The translations under genes and the position numbers were made by a program. Source: Azomonas macrocytogenes (GTDB taxonomy: Bacteria; Pseudomonadota; Gammaproteobacteria; Pseudomonadales; Pseudomonadaceae). From it: 64,000 nucleotides of DNA. A model generated the notes under the pieces. It did no database searches. It saw only the letters and a program-made list of their open reading frames with translations, and was not told the origin of the DNA. Shown piece after piece: positions 1 to 8,856 of this stretch (positions are counted from its first letter, which is position 1; each line of letters opens with the position of its first letter). The DNA lies in contig NZ_JACHXI010000006.1 in the NCBI RefSeq assembly GCF_014191985.1, forward strand, positions 1 through 64,000, in the 5' to 3' direction.

Positions 1-1
1 C

Positions 2-394
2 ATGGTTGGCCGATTCATCGGCTCGCTGCTGCTGCGTAAATTCGCCCCGGGAAAACTGCTTGCCTGTGCCGCCGCGATAGTGATTGTGCTGATAATCCTG
101 TCTGCCAACTCTACAGGTTTCGTTGCCGGCTGGTCGTTGCTGGCGGTTGGATTGTTCAACTCCATCATGTTCCCGACCATCTTCACACTGGCTTCCGAAG
201 GACTTGGCGAGCGTGCCGCTGAAGGCTCGGGCTTGATCTGCTGTGCCATCGTCGGCGGCGCGATCGTGCCTCCTTTGACCGGCTATGCGGCAGACTTGAC
301 TACTCTCGCTGCTTCCCTTGCCATCCCGGCAATCTGCTATGCCGGTATCAGCGGCTATGGCTGGTATGCGCGCCGTCCCAAAGTGATCGCTTGA
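2..394 (+). CDS. Sugar MFS transporter, C-terminal part (cut by window edge)
   Basis: The frame is open from the left edge and ends at 394, so only about 130 C-terminal residues are visible. They contain several hydrophobic helices and the segment MFPTIFTLASEGLGE, which is typical of the last helices of FucP/GluP-type sugar:proton symporters. The protein would sit in the inner membrane. Its place beside trehalase, glucoamylase and maltoporin genes suggests import of glucose or a related sugar released by those enzymes; the substrate is an inference. The true start lies outside the window. Confidence 0.8.
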   Translation: MVGRFIGSLLLRKFAPGKLLACAAAIVIVLIILSANSTGFVAGWSLLAVGLFNSIMFPTIFTLASEGLGERAAEGSGLICCAIVGGAIVPPLTGYAADLTTLAASLAIPAICYAGISGYGWYARRPKVIA

Positions 395-424
395 TCTTTA
401 CAGGATGACTCGCTAGCAACGCCT

Positions 425-471
425 GCGACCGTAACGCAGCCGATCCACGGATCGGTGTTACGGTCGCTTTA
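425..471. terminator. Bidirectional hairpin terminator
   Basis: An 11-bp perfect stem, GCGACCGTAAC at 425-435 pairing with GTTACGGTCGC at 457-467, encloses a second short GATCC/GGATC stem. A short T-rich run follows on the plus strand. It lies between the convergent sugar-transporter and trehalase genes, so it probably ends both transcripts. Confidence 0.7.
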
Positions 472-488
472 CAAGCATCAATCAAATA

Positions 489-2123
489 TCAGTGGCTGGT
501 TGTGATTTTCTGTGGATACAGGTCCAACAGTTTCAGCGTTACGCCATTGGTCCAGCCGAAACCGTCTTGCAGTTCGTATTCGCCGCCACCGCCTTCGCCG
601 GAACCTTCCACATCGTATTTTTCCACCAGCTTGTGCTTGGCCTTGAATAAGGTGTTTATCCGGCCAAGAAAATTCTCGCCGATGGTTTGTGCCAACTGGT
701 TCTGGTCATAACGGCGCAGGCCGGACACTGCGATCCATTGCAGGGGAGCCCAGCCGTTAGGCGCATCCCATTGCTGATCGTTCTTGATTTGGGTCGTTGC
801 CAGCCCGCCCGGTTTGAGCAGGCTTGCCTGCACCGTCTTTGCCGTCAGGCTGGCGTGTTCGGGAGAAGCCACGCCGGTAAACAGAGGGTACAGAGTGGCA
901 GCAGTGATCTGATTGCTGAGCTGGCCTTTCTTCCAGTCGTAATCGGCGTAATAACCTCCGTTGTTCCAAAGGTGCCGTTCGATAGCCCGCTTTCGCCGGT
1001 CGGCATGCGCGCTGTATGTTTGCGTGCAACTTTGCATGGCGTTTTTCTGGCAGGCCAGGGCAATGGTGGTTTCCAACTGATACATCAGGCTGTTCAGGTC
1101 GATCGGGACAATCGCTGTGGTGCGGATCGTTGCCAGGGTCTTGCGATCGCCCAGCCAGCGGGAGGAGAAATCCCAGCCGCTTTCGGCACCGGCGCGCAGG
1201 TCCCGGTAGACTTCGCTGGCGGGGCGGTTGCTGGCTTGCCTGGCGGTATCGCGATCGTGCCGCCAGGATTCCTGGCGTGGTGCATCGCTGGCATCCCAGT
1301 AGCGGTTGAATAGCGTGCCATCGGCCAGCTTCACGACGTGACGGATTGCCGTACCGTTGTTGAGAGTTTGTGCGCCCTCCATCCAGTAGGCGTATTCCTT
1401 TTGCAATTGTGGCAGATAACGGCGATAGGCCTCGTCTCCTTCGAGCTGGGCTGCCAGTTCGACCATCAGCGAGAAGAACGGTGGTTGCGAACGGGTCAGG
1501 TAGTAGCTGCGGTTGCCGTTGGGAATATGGCCGTAGGTGTCGATGAGGTAGGCGAAGTTGTCGAGCATCTGCCGGATCAGTTGCCGTTCGCCACTTTCGG
1601 CCAGCCCCAGCATGGTGAAGTAGGAATCCCAGTAGTACAGCTCGCGGAAGCGTCCGCCGGGTACTACATAAGGGTAGGGCAGTGGCAGCATGCTGCTGTA
1701 CACCGGAACCTGCTCGTAATGCCGAGTCAGCACCGGCCAGAGGCTATCGATATGCGCACGCAGACTGGCGTTCGATTGAGTCGGGTGGGTTTCGGCCGGT
1801 GGCGGTATTTCGAAGTGATCGGCCACGAAGCGTTTCAGCTCGAACCCTTTGCGCTGGTATTGCGCCAGGTAGTCGGCTCGGATAGTGGCGGGACTCTGTA
1901 GCGGCACGGCATCCACGATCTGTTTCTGGTCATCGAACACACCCTGATCCTGGATCGACTGGAATAATTCCGGATAGGCTTGATCGGGCGGAATTACCGG
2001 TCTTGAGCTGACATCCTGGTAAGTCCAGTCGTACCTGGCGGATGTGCAGGCAGCGGCCAGCAGGATGGAGAAGGAGAGTGCGAAGAAGCGTTTCTGACGT
2101 TGCGGTTGAGGGAGTCGACGCAT
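489..2123 (-). CDS. treA: Trehalase (GH37), predicted lipoprotein
   Basis: This 544-residue enzyme should hydrolyse alpha,alpha-trehalose to two glucoses. Both trehalase signatures are visible: PGGRFRELYYWDSYF near residues 155-169, and QWDAPNGWAPLQ in the C-terminal third. A Gly-rich EGSGEGGGGEYE segment near the end is also typical of GH37. The N-terminus has a basic stretch, a hydrophobic core and a lipobox (LAAAC, Cys26), so the mature protein is probably lipid-anchored in the cell envelope rather than free in the periplasm. It is transcribed in the same direction as the glucoamylase upstream, after a 223-bp gap. Confidence 0.9.
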   Translation of the reverse strand: MRRLPQPQRQKRFFALSFSILLAAACTSARYDWTYQDVSSRPVIPPDQAYPELFQSIQDQGVFDDQKQIVDAVPLQSPATIRADYLAQYQRKGFELKRFVADHFEIPPPAETHPTQSNASLRAHIDSLWPVLTRHYEQVPVYSSMLPLPYPYVVPGGRFRELYYWDSYFTMLGLAESGERQLIRQMLDNFAYLIDTYGHIPNGNRSYYLTRSQPPFFSLMVELAAQLEGDEAYRRYLPQLQKEYAYWMEGAQTLNNGTAIRHVVKLADGTLFNRYWDASDAPRQESWRHDRDTARQASNRPASEVYRDLRAGAESGWDFSSRWLGDRKTLATIRTTAIVPIDLNSLMYQLETTIALACQKNAMQSCTQTYSAHADRRKRAIERHLWNNGGYYADYDWKKGQLSNQITAATLYPLFTGVASPEHASLTAKTVQASLLKPGGLATTQIKNDQQWDAPNGWAPLQWIAVSGLRRYDQNQLAQTIGENFLGRINTLFKAKHKLVEKYDVEGSGEGGGGEYELQDGFGWTNGVTLKLLDLYPQKITTSH

Positions 2124-2346
2124 GCTTTGTCCTCACGCGGAAACAGCCCGCCCAGGCAGTTTCCTACCACCGGAAAACAGCGGGAAATTCCCTTGTTTAT
2201 TGTTGTGATCTTTTCAGGGCAACTGCTCCTACGAATAGGAACGCCTGCCTGGATGGCTTTCTACCGTTCGGTTCGACAAAGCCTTTTGCGAGCAGTGCCG
2301 AACAATCGCTGGGGCCATTGTCCGGCACGCTATAAGACGCTGCGAA

Positions 2347-4851
2347 TCAGTGCTGCTGCAGCTTTTGCGGGACGATAGGATAGTCATCCCAGAGCGCCTG
2401 GTCGGTCAGGGAGCGAACCAGCTTGATGTATTCCGCATGGCTCCAGGCCAGGGGCGTGGCGGAATCCGTGCCTTTTCCCTTCACATAGTTATGTCGGCTA
2501 TTGTTACCCACGCCGTCCCAGATCTGCTCCGACAGCATCAGGCCTTCGTTGGCGAACAGTTCCATGGCCTTGACGTAGGTGTTTTTGAGCTGTGCCAGCT
2601 GCTCGGCACTCAACGCCTTGTTTCCCTCCGCCAGCCGGGCCTTGGCGAGCGCCAGTTCGTAATGACCACGCTCACCGGTAAAGATCGGCCAGACGCGGCC
2701 TCGCAGGCCAGAGTTCGGTACGGGAGCCTCGGTGGCCGGGAAGTTGATGGCAGAAACCTCGCTCTCGCCGTAGCCGTCGTTGCCGTAGCGGCGCCAGCCG
2801 GGAAATTCGCCTTCGACTCCTGGGTAAGTGAAGCTGTACTTGACCTTCAGGTTCTCGGGTAACTCCTGGCTGTCGAGTTCGTCCAGACTGCCGACAATAT
2901 TCGGATCGTTGGCGGGGCGGACGCCGTAACGCACCAGTTCGAGAAAGCCGGCGTCGAGAATCTGGTTCTCCGGCAGTCCGGGACGGCTGTTGTTGTCGGT
3001 CAGCGGCTGGCCGTCGTTGGGGTTGTCGTTATGGGTGATGCGCAGGTAATAGCGCCCATCGCCCAGGCCGCCGTTCTGGGTGACCATGTTGGCTTCCACC
3101 TTGTCTGAGTAGCCTTTCGCCGCGCTCAGGAAGCGCTGTGCCGCCTCGGCGTCACCGGCATGCCCGGCAAGTTCGGAAGCAGCTACCAATCCTGTGATGA
3201 TGGCGGCGGTGGTCGATGGCGAGTAACCCGATTGTTCCTCCCAGCGCTCCTGCTGAGTTTGGGGCGGGACGACCTTCCACTTGTTCCAGCCGATGTTCAC
3301 CTGACCGCCCTTGACCAGAAATTCCGCCGCCGGCTTGAGCATGTCCTGATACCACTGCTTGACCTGGGCGTCGTCCAGTATCCCGGCCTGCCACAGTTTC
3401 CAGCCCAGCATGATGGGCATGGCAGTCTGGTCGAGCTGCACTCCGACCCATTCGATTTCGCCATCGACATGGGTCTTCTGCAGGAACCAACCGGTGGTAC
3501 CGGGGGTATTCGTTTCGACTTGTTCGCCCTGCTTCTGCTCATGGATATAAGCCGAAGAATCAGCTTGCAAGGGTGGCGTATCCTGCGTGACCTGGACTTT
3601 TTTCAGGTATTCGAAAGCCACTTTCGGCGTCTGGCGGTCGCCAAGGGCGAGCAGCGCCATCGCACACTGATAGAAATCCCGCGGCCAGACTGCCTTATAG
3701 CCAGTAGTGCCTTTCTCGGCGGGCACCGTTTCGCCCCAGGGGTTGGACAGCGAGGCGATCAAGGCGCCGGCGTTGCTCTTGTCTTCCTGGGCCTTGAGCA
3801 CCATGGCACTCACATTGAGCAGCTTGCCCGCGTCCGCTGTCTGGGCCTGCATCTCTGCAAGGCCGGAGAGGGAAGCCAGGTAGTCTTGCCAGCCGATGGC
3901 GTCGCCGTCTCCGTTGTAATGGGCCAATACCTTGTCGTAACCGCGTTCGAGAGTCTTGTCCGCCGCCTGATCGGCTGCCTGCCGATTACTGCCGAAGCCT
4001 ACGGCCAGATCGATGGTCGTGGTGTCACCGGTCCTGGGAATGCGCGCCAGCATGGCGACATTGCCCGCCTCGGAGCCAGTCGTCCGGTACAGTTTCTCAA
4101 GCTTTCCGGTCTCGCGCAGTTCGCTCAGGCCATCGGAGACGCCCACGAAACCGGCCGTGGGATTTTCCAGGGGGCTGCTTGCCTTGACGACCAGCGTCGT
4201 TTCCTTTTCCTGGGCGTACAGCGCCTGGTTTTCGACAAAAGCGCTATCGCCACCGCCGCTATTGCCCATGGCCGGGTCGATATAGATATAGGGTTGGATT
4301 TGTGGATCTTTGCTGCGGAAAATGACCCGCATCATCAAGGTATTGGCGTCGGGATCGGTGAAGACGTGCTTCTCGATTTCGTACAGGCCTTCCTTGTCGC
4401 GGTTGATGATCCGGTAGGCCAGGGAAGTCGGGCGGCCTTGGTCATCGAGCGCCAGATACTGTGTTTCGCTCTGGGTATCTTCCGTTTCCAGGTCCACGAA
4501 GCCCGGCCCTTGGATGACTAGCTGCATTTCTCTGAGCTGGGCTTCGTGGATCAACCCGAACATGGTTTCGGTGACGGCTCCCTTGGCCAGGGAAAACCAG
4601 ACTTTCGACACCTCACCCGTCGCTGCTGCGGAAGCATACTGGCCATCGCGGTATTGTTCGTAGGAAGTACCGATCCCGGTCTTGCCCGAGTAGGACCAGA
4701 ACGAGGCCTTGCCCGGTGCTCCCGGTGCTGTTTGTGCGGCGGAATTCAAAGTGCTGTCGGCGGCTATCGCTTGGTAGATCCCGAGCGTGCTTATTGCCAC
4801 ACTCAACAAACTTTTATGAAATAAATTTTTACAAAGTATTAGTGCGTGCAT
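2347..4851 (-). CDS. Glucoamylase, GH15 (glucan 1,4-alpha-glucosidase), exported
   Basis: This 834-residue protein begins with a signal-peptide-like hydrophobic segment ending near QAIA. It continues into the beta-sandwich N-domain found in bacterial GH15 glucoamylases and glucodextranases, with the motif TGIGTSYEQY. The (alpha/alpha)6 catalytic domain follows: WPRDFYQCAMALL near the middle, GEIEWVGVQLDQTAM as the likely general-acid region, and LSEQIWDG near the C-terminus. It should release glucose from the non-reducing ends of maltodextrins or starch. GAAGGTC lies just upstream of the ATG. The gene is divergent from the maltoporin gene across a roughly 670-bp intergenic region with an operator-like palindrome. 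Confidence 0.88.
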   Translation of the reverse strand: MHALILCKNLFHKSLLSVAISTLGIYQAIAADSTLNSAAQTAPGAPGKASFWSYSGKTGIGTSYEQYRDGQYASAAATGEVSKVWFSLAKGAVTETMFGLIHEAQLREMQLVIQGPGFVDLETEDTQSETQYLALDDQGRPTSLAYRIINRDKEGLYEIEKHVFTDPDANTLMMRVIFRSKDPQIQPYIYIDPAMGNSGGGDSAFVENQALYAQEKETTLVVKASSPLENPTAGFVGVSDGLSELRETGKLEKLYRTTGSEAGNVAMLARIPRTGDTTTIDLAVGFGSNRQAADQAADKTLERGYDKVLAHYNGDGDAIGWQDYLASLSGLAEMQAQTADAGKLLNVSAMVLKAQEDKSNAGALIASLSNPWGETVPAEKGTTGYKAVWPRDFYQCAMALLALGDRQTPKVAFEYLKKVQVTQDTPPLQADSSAYIHEQKQGEQVETNTPGTTGWFLQKTHVDGEIEWVGVQLDQTAMPIMLGWKLWQAGILDDAQVKQWYQDMLKPAAEFLVKGGQVNIGWNKWKVVPPQTQQERWEEQSGYSPSTTAAIITGLVAASELAGHAGDAEAAQRFLSAAKGYSDKVEANMVTQNGGLGDGRYYLRITHNDNPNDGQPLTDNNSRPGLPENQILDAGFLELVRYGVRPANDPNIVGSLDELDSQELPENLKVKYSFTYPGVEGEFPGWRRYGNDGYGESEVSAINFPATEAPVPNSGLRGRVWPIFTGERGHYELALAKARLAEGNKALSAEQLAQLKNTYVKAMELFANEGLMLSEQIWDGVGNNSRHNYVKGKGTDSATPLAWSHAEYIKLVRSLTDQALWDDYPIVPQKLQQH

Positions 4852-5524
4852 ATGACCTTCTTTTTTTTCTGGTTGATCGGATCTATTGCCTGGTCGTGAT
4901 GTTCTTCATCACTTGGAATCTGGATGAGCCGAATACCTGAAAGGTCTTCAATGTCAGGTTTTCATTATCCTTCCAAGCCTTAGGGTAGTGATAATTTAAT
5001 CCTTATAACTTTTTGAAAAACAAATACATTTTCTGTTTTCTGGGGGAGTCTGTGGTAACCGGGAAAGTTTTTCGACCACCGAAAATTTTCGGTGTCCGTT
5101 CCCGGGCTTTAATTTCCAGCAGAAACAATGTGTTCGTCGATATAGACCGGCTTTTAAATTTTTTCAACCGGTGGGTTCACAGCTTTTTCAATCTTCTGCT
5201 CTATGCTGCTCAAGAGATGAACATTGATGAAAAATTTATTGATGAAACGTTTTACCTATGATTTTATTTTCATGTTTTCATAAAAATAACAACATCAAAG
5301 AGTGTCATGAACTCATGCTCAAACAGCGCCATCCCGTTTTTTTCGAGCTCCCAGCCGGCCTCTCGACAGGCAATCAACTTTCCCCTGCGAATCCCGACGA
5401 TGCGCGGTTTCAGACTCGCTCGCTCTGGTCGAACCTGAAAGATTATTGGCCACATCGCCAGCCCAGGCGAAAGGTGGCGAGGCTAGCGGGCTTATTGCCC
5501 AGGCCAGGTTTTCATGATCTAGGG
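4852..5524. other. Divergent control region of glucoamylase and maltoporin
   Basis: This stretch is much more AT-rich than the flanking genes, especially at 4960-5300. It must hold the promoters of both divergent genes. The clearest element is the palindrome at 5077-5094, listed separately. The maltoporin reading frame is open back to 5258, but the part before about 5525 does not look like protein. I could not identify a clear MalT-box array. Confidence 0.5.
5077..5094. promoter_or_regulatory. 18-bp perfect palindrome, candidate operator
   Basis: The sequence CACCGAAAATTTTCGGTG is a perfect 9+9 dyad with no spacer. It lies between the divergent glucoamylase and maltoporin genes, where a sugar-responsive repressor or activator would be expected to bind. 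The regulator is not in the window and its family is unknown. Confidence 0.45.
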
Positions 5525-6871
5525 ATGGAATCTCGCAGAGCGGAACGTTTTCTAGCTTGGCCGAACCTGCTAGATACGAATTTCGGTAGACGCCGGCCTG
5601 CAGCCGGATATACCCGGCGCTTTTGTCGTTCGGGAAAGCAGCTGATCTCGACCTTTTCCTGTTGTCTCGCCCTGTCATTGCCGGCGGAAGCGGCTCAGCT
5701 CACTGATCTTCATTTCACAGGCTACATCCGGACGGGCGTGGGCGGTAACTCCAAGGGAGGGACCCAATCCTGCTTCCAGCTACCCGGTGCGCACAGCAAA
5801 TACCGGCTCGGTAACGAATGCGAGCAGTGGAGCGAACTTGCTCTGGAACAAGGTATTAAATTTACCGATGGATCGACGCTTAGCGCCATGGTCATGGGCG
5901 GTTTTTACAATCCCTATGGGCATACGCCCAAGTTCAAGGATTCCAACGAACATGGCGGTGGCCGCTCCCGGATCCAGCAGATGTTCATCAAGTGGGCAAA
6001 CATGCCCATTCTGAATGGTGGCAATTTCTGGCTTGGCCGGCGCTACTACAAACGAAACGATATCCACATGACCGACTTCTATTACTGGAACCAGAGCGCC
6101 ACCGGTTTCGGTATCGATGAAGTCCCGATTGGATATCTTCGCTACAGCTACGTGTTTTCGCGCAAGGATAACTACGATCAGGAACCCTACATCAATCGCC
6201 ACGACTTCAACGTCGCCGGCTTCAAGACCAACCCCGGTGGTGAGGTGGAGGTCGGTCTGAGTTATATCCAGAAGCCGGACAGCTCCAATTCGCACAATGG
6301 CTGGGCAATCAGCGCCCAGCACAAACAGTTGGATGTCCTGGGGACCGGTACCAACACTTTTGCCCTGCAATATGGCCGTGGGCCGGGCACCGGGCTTGGT
6401 TACACCGGCGATCCGACATTGGGCGAGAGCAACAAGAGCTGGCGTCTGGTCGAGCATATGGTCTGGCAAATCACGCCGCGCTTCAGTGGCCAGCTCCAGG
6501 TGGTTTACCAGAAGGATATTCGCACCGATGGCGATGATCAGCGCTGGCTTTCCACCGGTATTCGGCCAATCTATGCCTTTACCGAGCACTTCAAGCTGCA
6601 GGGTGAGATCGGACGCGACCAGATCAAGGCACCGGACGGTACCCGGAAACTGACCAAGTTCACTATCGCGCCGACCTGGGCATTCGGCGGCATGGACTTC
6701 TGGGCCCGGCCGGAACTTCGCCTGTATTACACCTACGCGAGCTGGAACAAAGCGGCCCAGCGGGCAGCCGATGTAAGCCATCCGGATACGGCATTGTCCA
6801 GCACTGGCGAATTCGGCACTGACCGGCATGGTTCCAACTTCGGGGTACAGTTCGAATACTGGTGGAAGTGA
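5525..6871 (+). CDS. lamB: Maltoporin (LamB-type outer-membrane porin); start uncertain
   Basis: The product is an outer-membrane beta-barrel for diffusion of maltodextrins. The family is clear from DLHFTGYIRTGVGGNSKGG after the signal peptide, the paired Cys in TQSCFQLPG and GNECEQW, the motif FWLGRRYYKR, and the C-terminal strand NFGVQFEYWWK ending in aromatic residues. The signal core (STFSCCLALSLPAEAA) is preceded by an unusually long N-terminal stretch. The chosen ATG at 5525 gives 448 residues; in-frame ATGs at 5258 and 5315 and a GTG at 5474 are alternatives. None has a strong ribosome site, so the start is unresolved. Two exported alpha-glucosidases follow on the same strand. Confidence 0.85.
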   Translation: MESRRAERFLAWPNLLDTNFGRRRPAAGYTRRFCRSGKQLISTFSCCLALSLPAEAAQLTDLHFTGYIRTGVGGNSKGGTQSCFQLPGAHSKYRLGNECEQWSELALEQGIKFTDGSTLSAMVMGGFYNPYGHTPKFKDSNEHGGGRSRIQQMFIKWANMPILNGGNFWLGRRYYKRNDIHMTDFYYWNQSATGFGIDEVPIGYLRYSYVFSRKDNYDQEPYINRHDFNVAGFKTNPGGEVEVGLSYIQKPDSSNSHNGWAISAQHKQLDVLGTGTNTFALQYGRGPGTGLGYTGDPTLGESNKSWRLVEHMVWQITPRFSGQLQVVYQKDIRTDGDDQRWLSTGIRPIYAFTEHFKLQGEIGRDQIKAPDGTRKLTKFTIAPTWAFGGMDFWARPELRLYYTYASWNKAAQRAADVSHPDTALSSTGEFGTDRHGSNFGVQFEYWWK

Positions 6872-7008
6872 TTTCCATGGATGTGAACGTAGCGGTCTGA
6901 CTTTCAGGGTTTTCGATTTTGGGGAAAGAGCAACATAGATAGGTTTTTATCTCGCTTGCTTGGCAACATCGACTGACAATAAATCCAATAGAAACAGGAA
7001 GATAATAA

Positions 7009-8754
7009 ATGCCATTTCGTCGTAAGCTTTTGCGCTCCTTCGTCGTTGCTGCCATGGGGCTTTCCATGGCTTCCTTTCAGGGCAATGCGTTTGCCGAGCA
7101 AGCAGCCGGCGCCGACAGTAGTGCCAAGCCAGCGGATTGGTCACGCAATGCCGTCATCTATCAGGTTTATCCGCGCTCTTTTGCCGATTCCGATGGCGAT
7201 GGCATTGGCGATCTGCCAGGTGTTACTTCGCGCCTGCCTTACCTGGGTAAGCTGGGTGTGGATGCCGTGTGGCTGTCGCCTTTCTATAAGTCGCCTCAGG
7301 CCGATGCCGGCTACGATGTAACCGATTACCGAGTCGTCGATCCCATGTTCGGCAAGCTGGAAGATTTCGACGAGATGCTGAAAAAAGCCCATGCGATGGG
7401 CATCAAGATAATCGTCGACCTGGTTCCGAACCATACCTCCGACGAGCATGTCTGGTTCCAGGAAGCGCTGAAATCGCCACCCGGCAGCCCCGAGCGTGCT
7501 CGCTACATCTTCCGCGACGGCAAGGGCAAAGACGGTGAGCTGCCGCCCAACAACTGGCCCAGCGTGTTCGGCAAGGCTGCCTGGGATCGTGTGCCGGGCG
7601 AAAAGCAATGGTATCTGCATCTATTCGACAGCAAGCAGCCAGACCTGAACTGGGACAATCCGGAGGTTCGCGCCGAGTTCGAGAAGGTGCTGCGCTTCTG
7701 GCTGGATCGTGGCGTGGATGGCTTCCGGGTCGATGTGGCGCACGGCCTGATCAAGGTGCAAGGCTTGCCTGACATAGACATCAAGGAAGGCCAGGAGAAC
7801 GCCGGTGCGCTGGTTGGCCCAATGTGGGACCAGGATGGCGTTCACGAGATCTACCGTTCCTGGCGCAAGGTCCTGGATAGCTATCCTGGCAAGCGCATCA
7901 TGGTGGCCGAGGCCTGGGTCAACCCGAAAGAGCGGTTGGCTCACTATATCCGGCCCGATGAAATGAACCAGGCATTCAACTTCGACTATCTGATGACGAA
8001 ATGGGACGCCAAAGCCTTCAAGGAGGTCATCGATTATTCCCTCGCGCTGTCGGCCTCGGTAAACGCACCGACCACCTGGGTTACTTCCAACCATGACACA
8101 GTACGCGCGACTTCGCGCTATGGCCTGAAGGAGCTGGGTGCTCATGCCCTGCCGGGCAATGGTATCGGCCCCAAGAGCCCGCAACCCGACGAAGCGCTGG
8201 GCCTGCGCCGGGCTCGCGCCCTGGCCATGCTAACCATGGCATTGCCTGGATCGAGCTACATCTATCAGGGAGAAGAATTGGGTCTGCCCGAACATACCAC
8301 CCTGGAAGCGAAGTACCGCCAGGATCCGATGTTCATCCGTACCAAGGGTGGGGAAATCGGCCGCGATGGTTGCCGTATTCCGTTGCCCTGGAAGGCCGAT
8401 GCGCCGTCCTTCGGCTTCGGCCCAAGCAATAAAACCTGGCTGCCGCAGCCGGCATCCTATGCGAAATATGCCGTGGATCGCGAGGAAAGTGCGCCGGATT
8501 CCACTCTGAAGCTGTACCGGCAGATCCTGGAACTGCGTCGTGAATACAAGCTGGGCGACGGCAAACTCAGCTGGGTAGATTCCGGCAAGAAAGATGTGCT
8601 GACCTTTGACAATGGCGACGTTCGTGTCGTGATCAACCTGGGCGAGCAGAGCGTGCCGTTCCCGGCTGGCGGCACGCTGGTGCTATCCAGCGAGCCGCTG
8701 AAGGATCAGGACACGCTGCCGGGCAATACGGCGGTTTGGCTGACGCGCTCGTAA
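7009..8754 (+). CDS. Exported GH13 alpha-glucosidase
   Basis: This 581-residue protein has an N-terminal signal peptide ending near NAFAEQ. The GH13 barrel includes YQVYPRSFADSDGDGIGDL near residues 51-69 and DLVPNHTSDEH near 137-147. The catalytic triad is visible as Asp242 (GFRVDVAHG), Glu301 (VAEAW) and Asp363 (NHDT). The segment YIYQGEELGLPE is typical of exo-acting alpha-glucosidases rather than endo-amylases. It probably cleaves short malto-oligosaccharides in the periplasm after entry through the maltoporin encoded just upstream. Exact linkage preference cannot be read from the sequence. Confidence 0.88.
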   Translation: MPFRRKLLRSFVVAAMGLSMASFQGNAFAEQAAGADSSAKPADWSRNAVIYQVYPRSFADSDGDGIGDLPGVTSRLPYLGKLGVDAVWLSPFYKSPQADAGYDVTDYRVVDPMFGKLEDFDEMLKKAHAMGIKIIVDLVPNHTSDEHVWFQEALKSPPGSPERARYIFRDGKGKDGELPPNNWPSVFGKAAWDRVPGEKQWYLHLFDSKQPDLNWDNPEVRAEFEKVLRFWLDRGVDGFRVDVAHGLIKVQGLPDIDIKEGQENAGALVGPMWDQDGVHEIYRSWRKVLDSYPGKRIMVAEAWVNPKERLAHYIRPDEMNQAFNFDYLMTKWDAKAFKEVIDYSLALSASVNAPTTWVTSNHDTVRATSRYGLKELGAHALPGNGIGPKSPQPDEALGLRRARALAMLTMALPGSSYIYQGEELGLPEHTTLEAKYRQDPMFIRTKGGEIGRDGCRIPLPWKADAPSFGFGPSNKTWLPQPASYAKYAVDREESAPDSTLKLYRQILELRREYKLGDGKLSWVDSGKKDVLTFDNGDVRVVINLGEQSVPFPAGGTLVLSSEPLKDQDTLPGNTAVWLTRS

Positions 8755-8775
8755 GTTTCTCCCATGCCTCAACCG

Positions 8776-8827
8776 GCCTCCAAGCTCGGCAGCCCGTTAC
8801 GGGGTTTATCCAGGCTGGAGGCTTTTT
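8776..8827 (+). terminator. Intrinsic terminator between the two GH13 genes
   Basis: GCCTCCA at 8776-8782 pairs with TGGAGGC at 8816-8822, extended by a bulged GC pair. A run of five T follows on the plus strand. It lies after the stop of the first GH13 gene and before the ATG of the second, so it may end transcription or reduce read-through. The loop is long (over 30 bases). Confidence 0.5.
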
Positions 8828-8856
8828 CATTTCCTAGAATAAGAAAGGTCGAAGAT

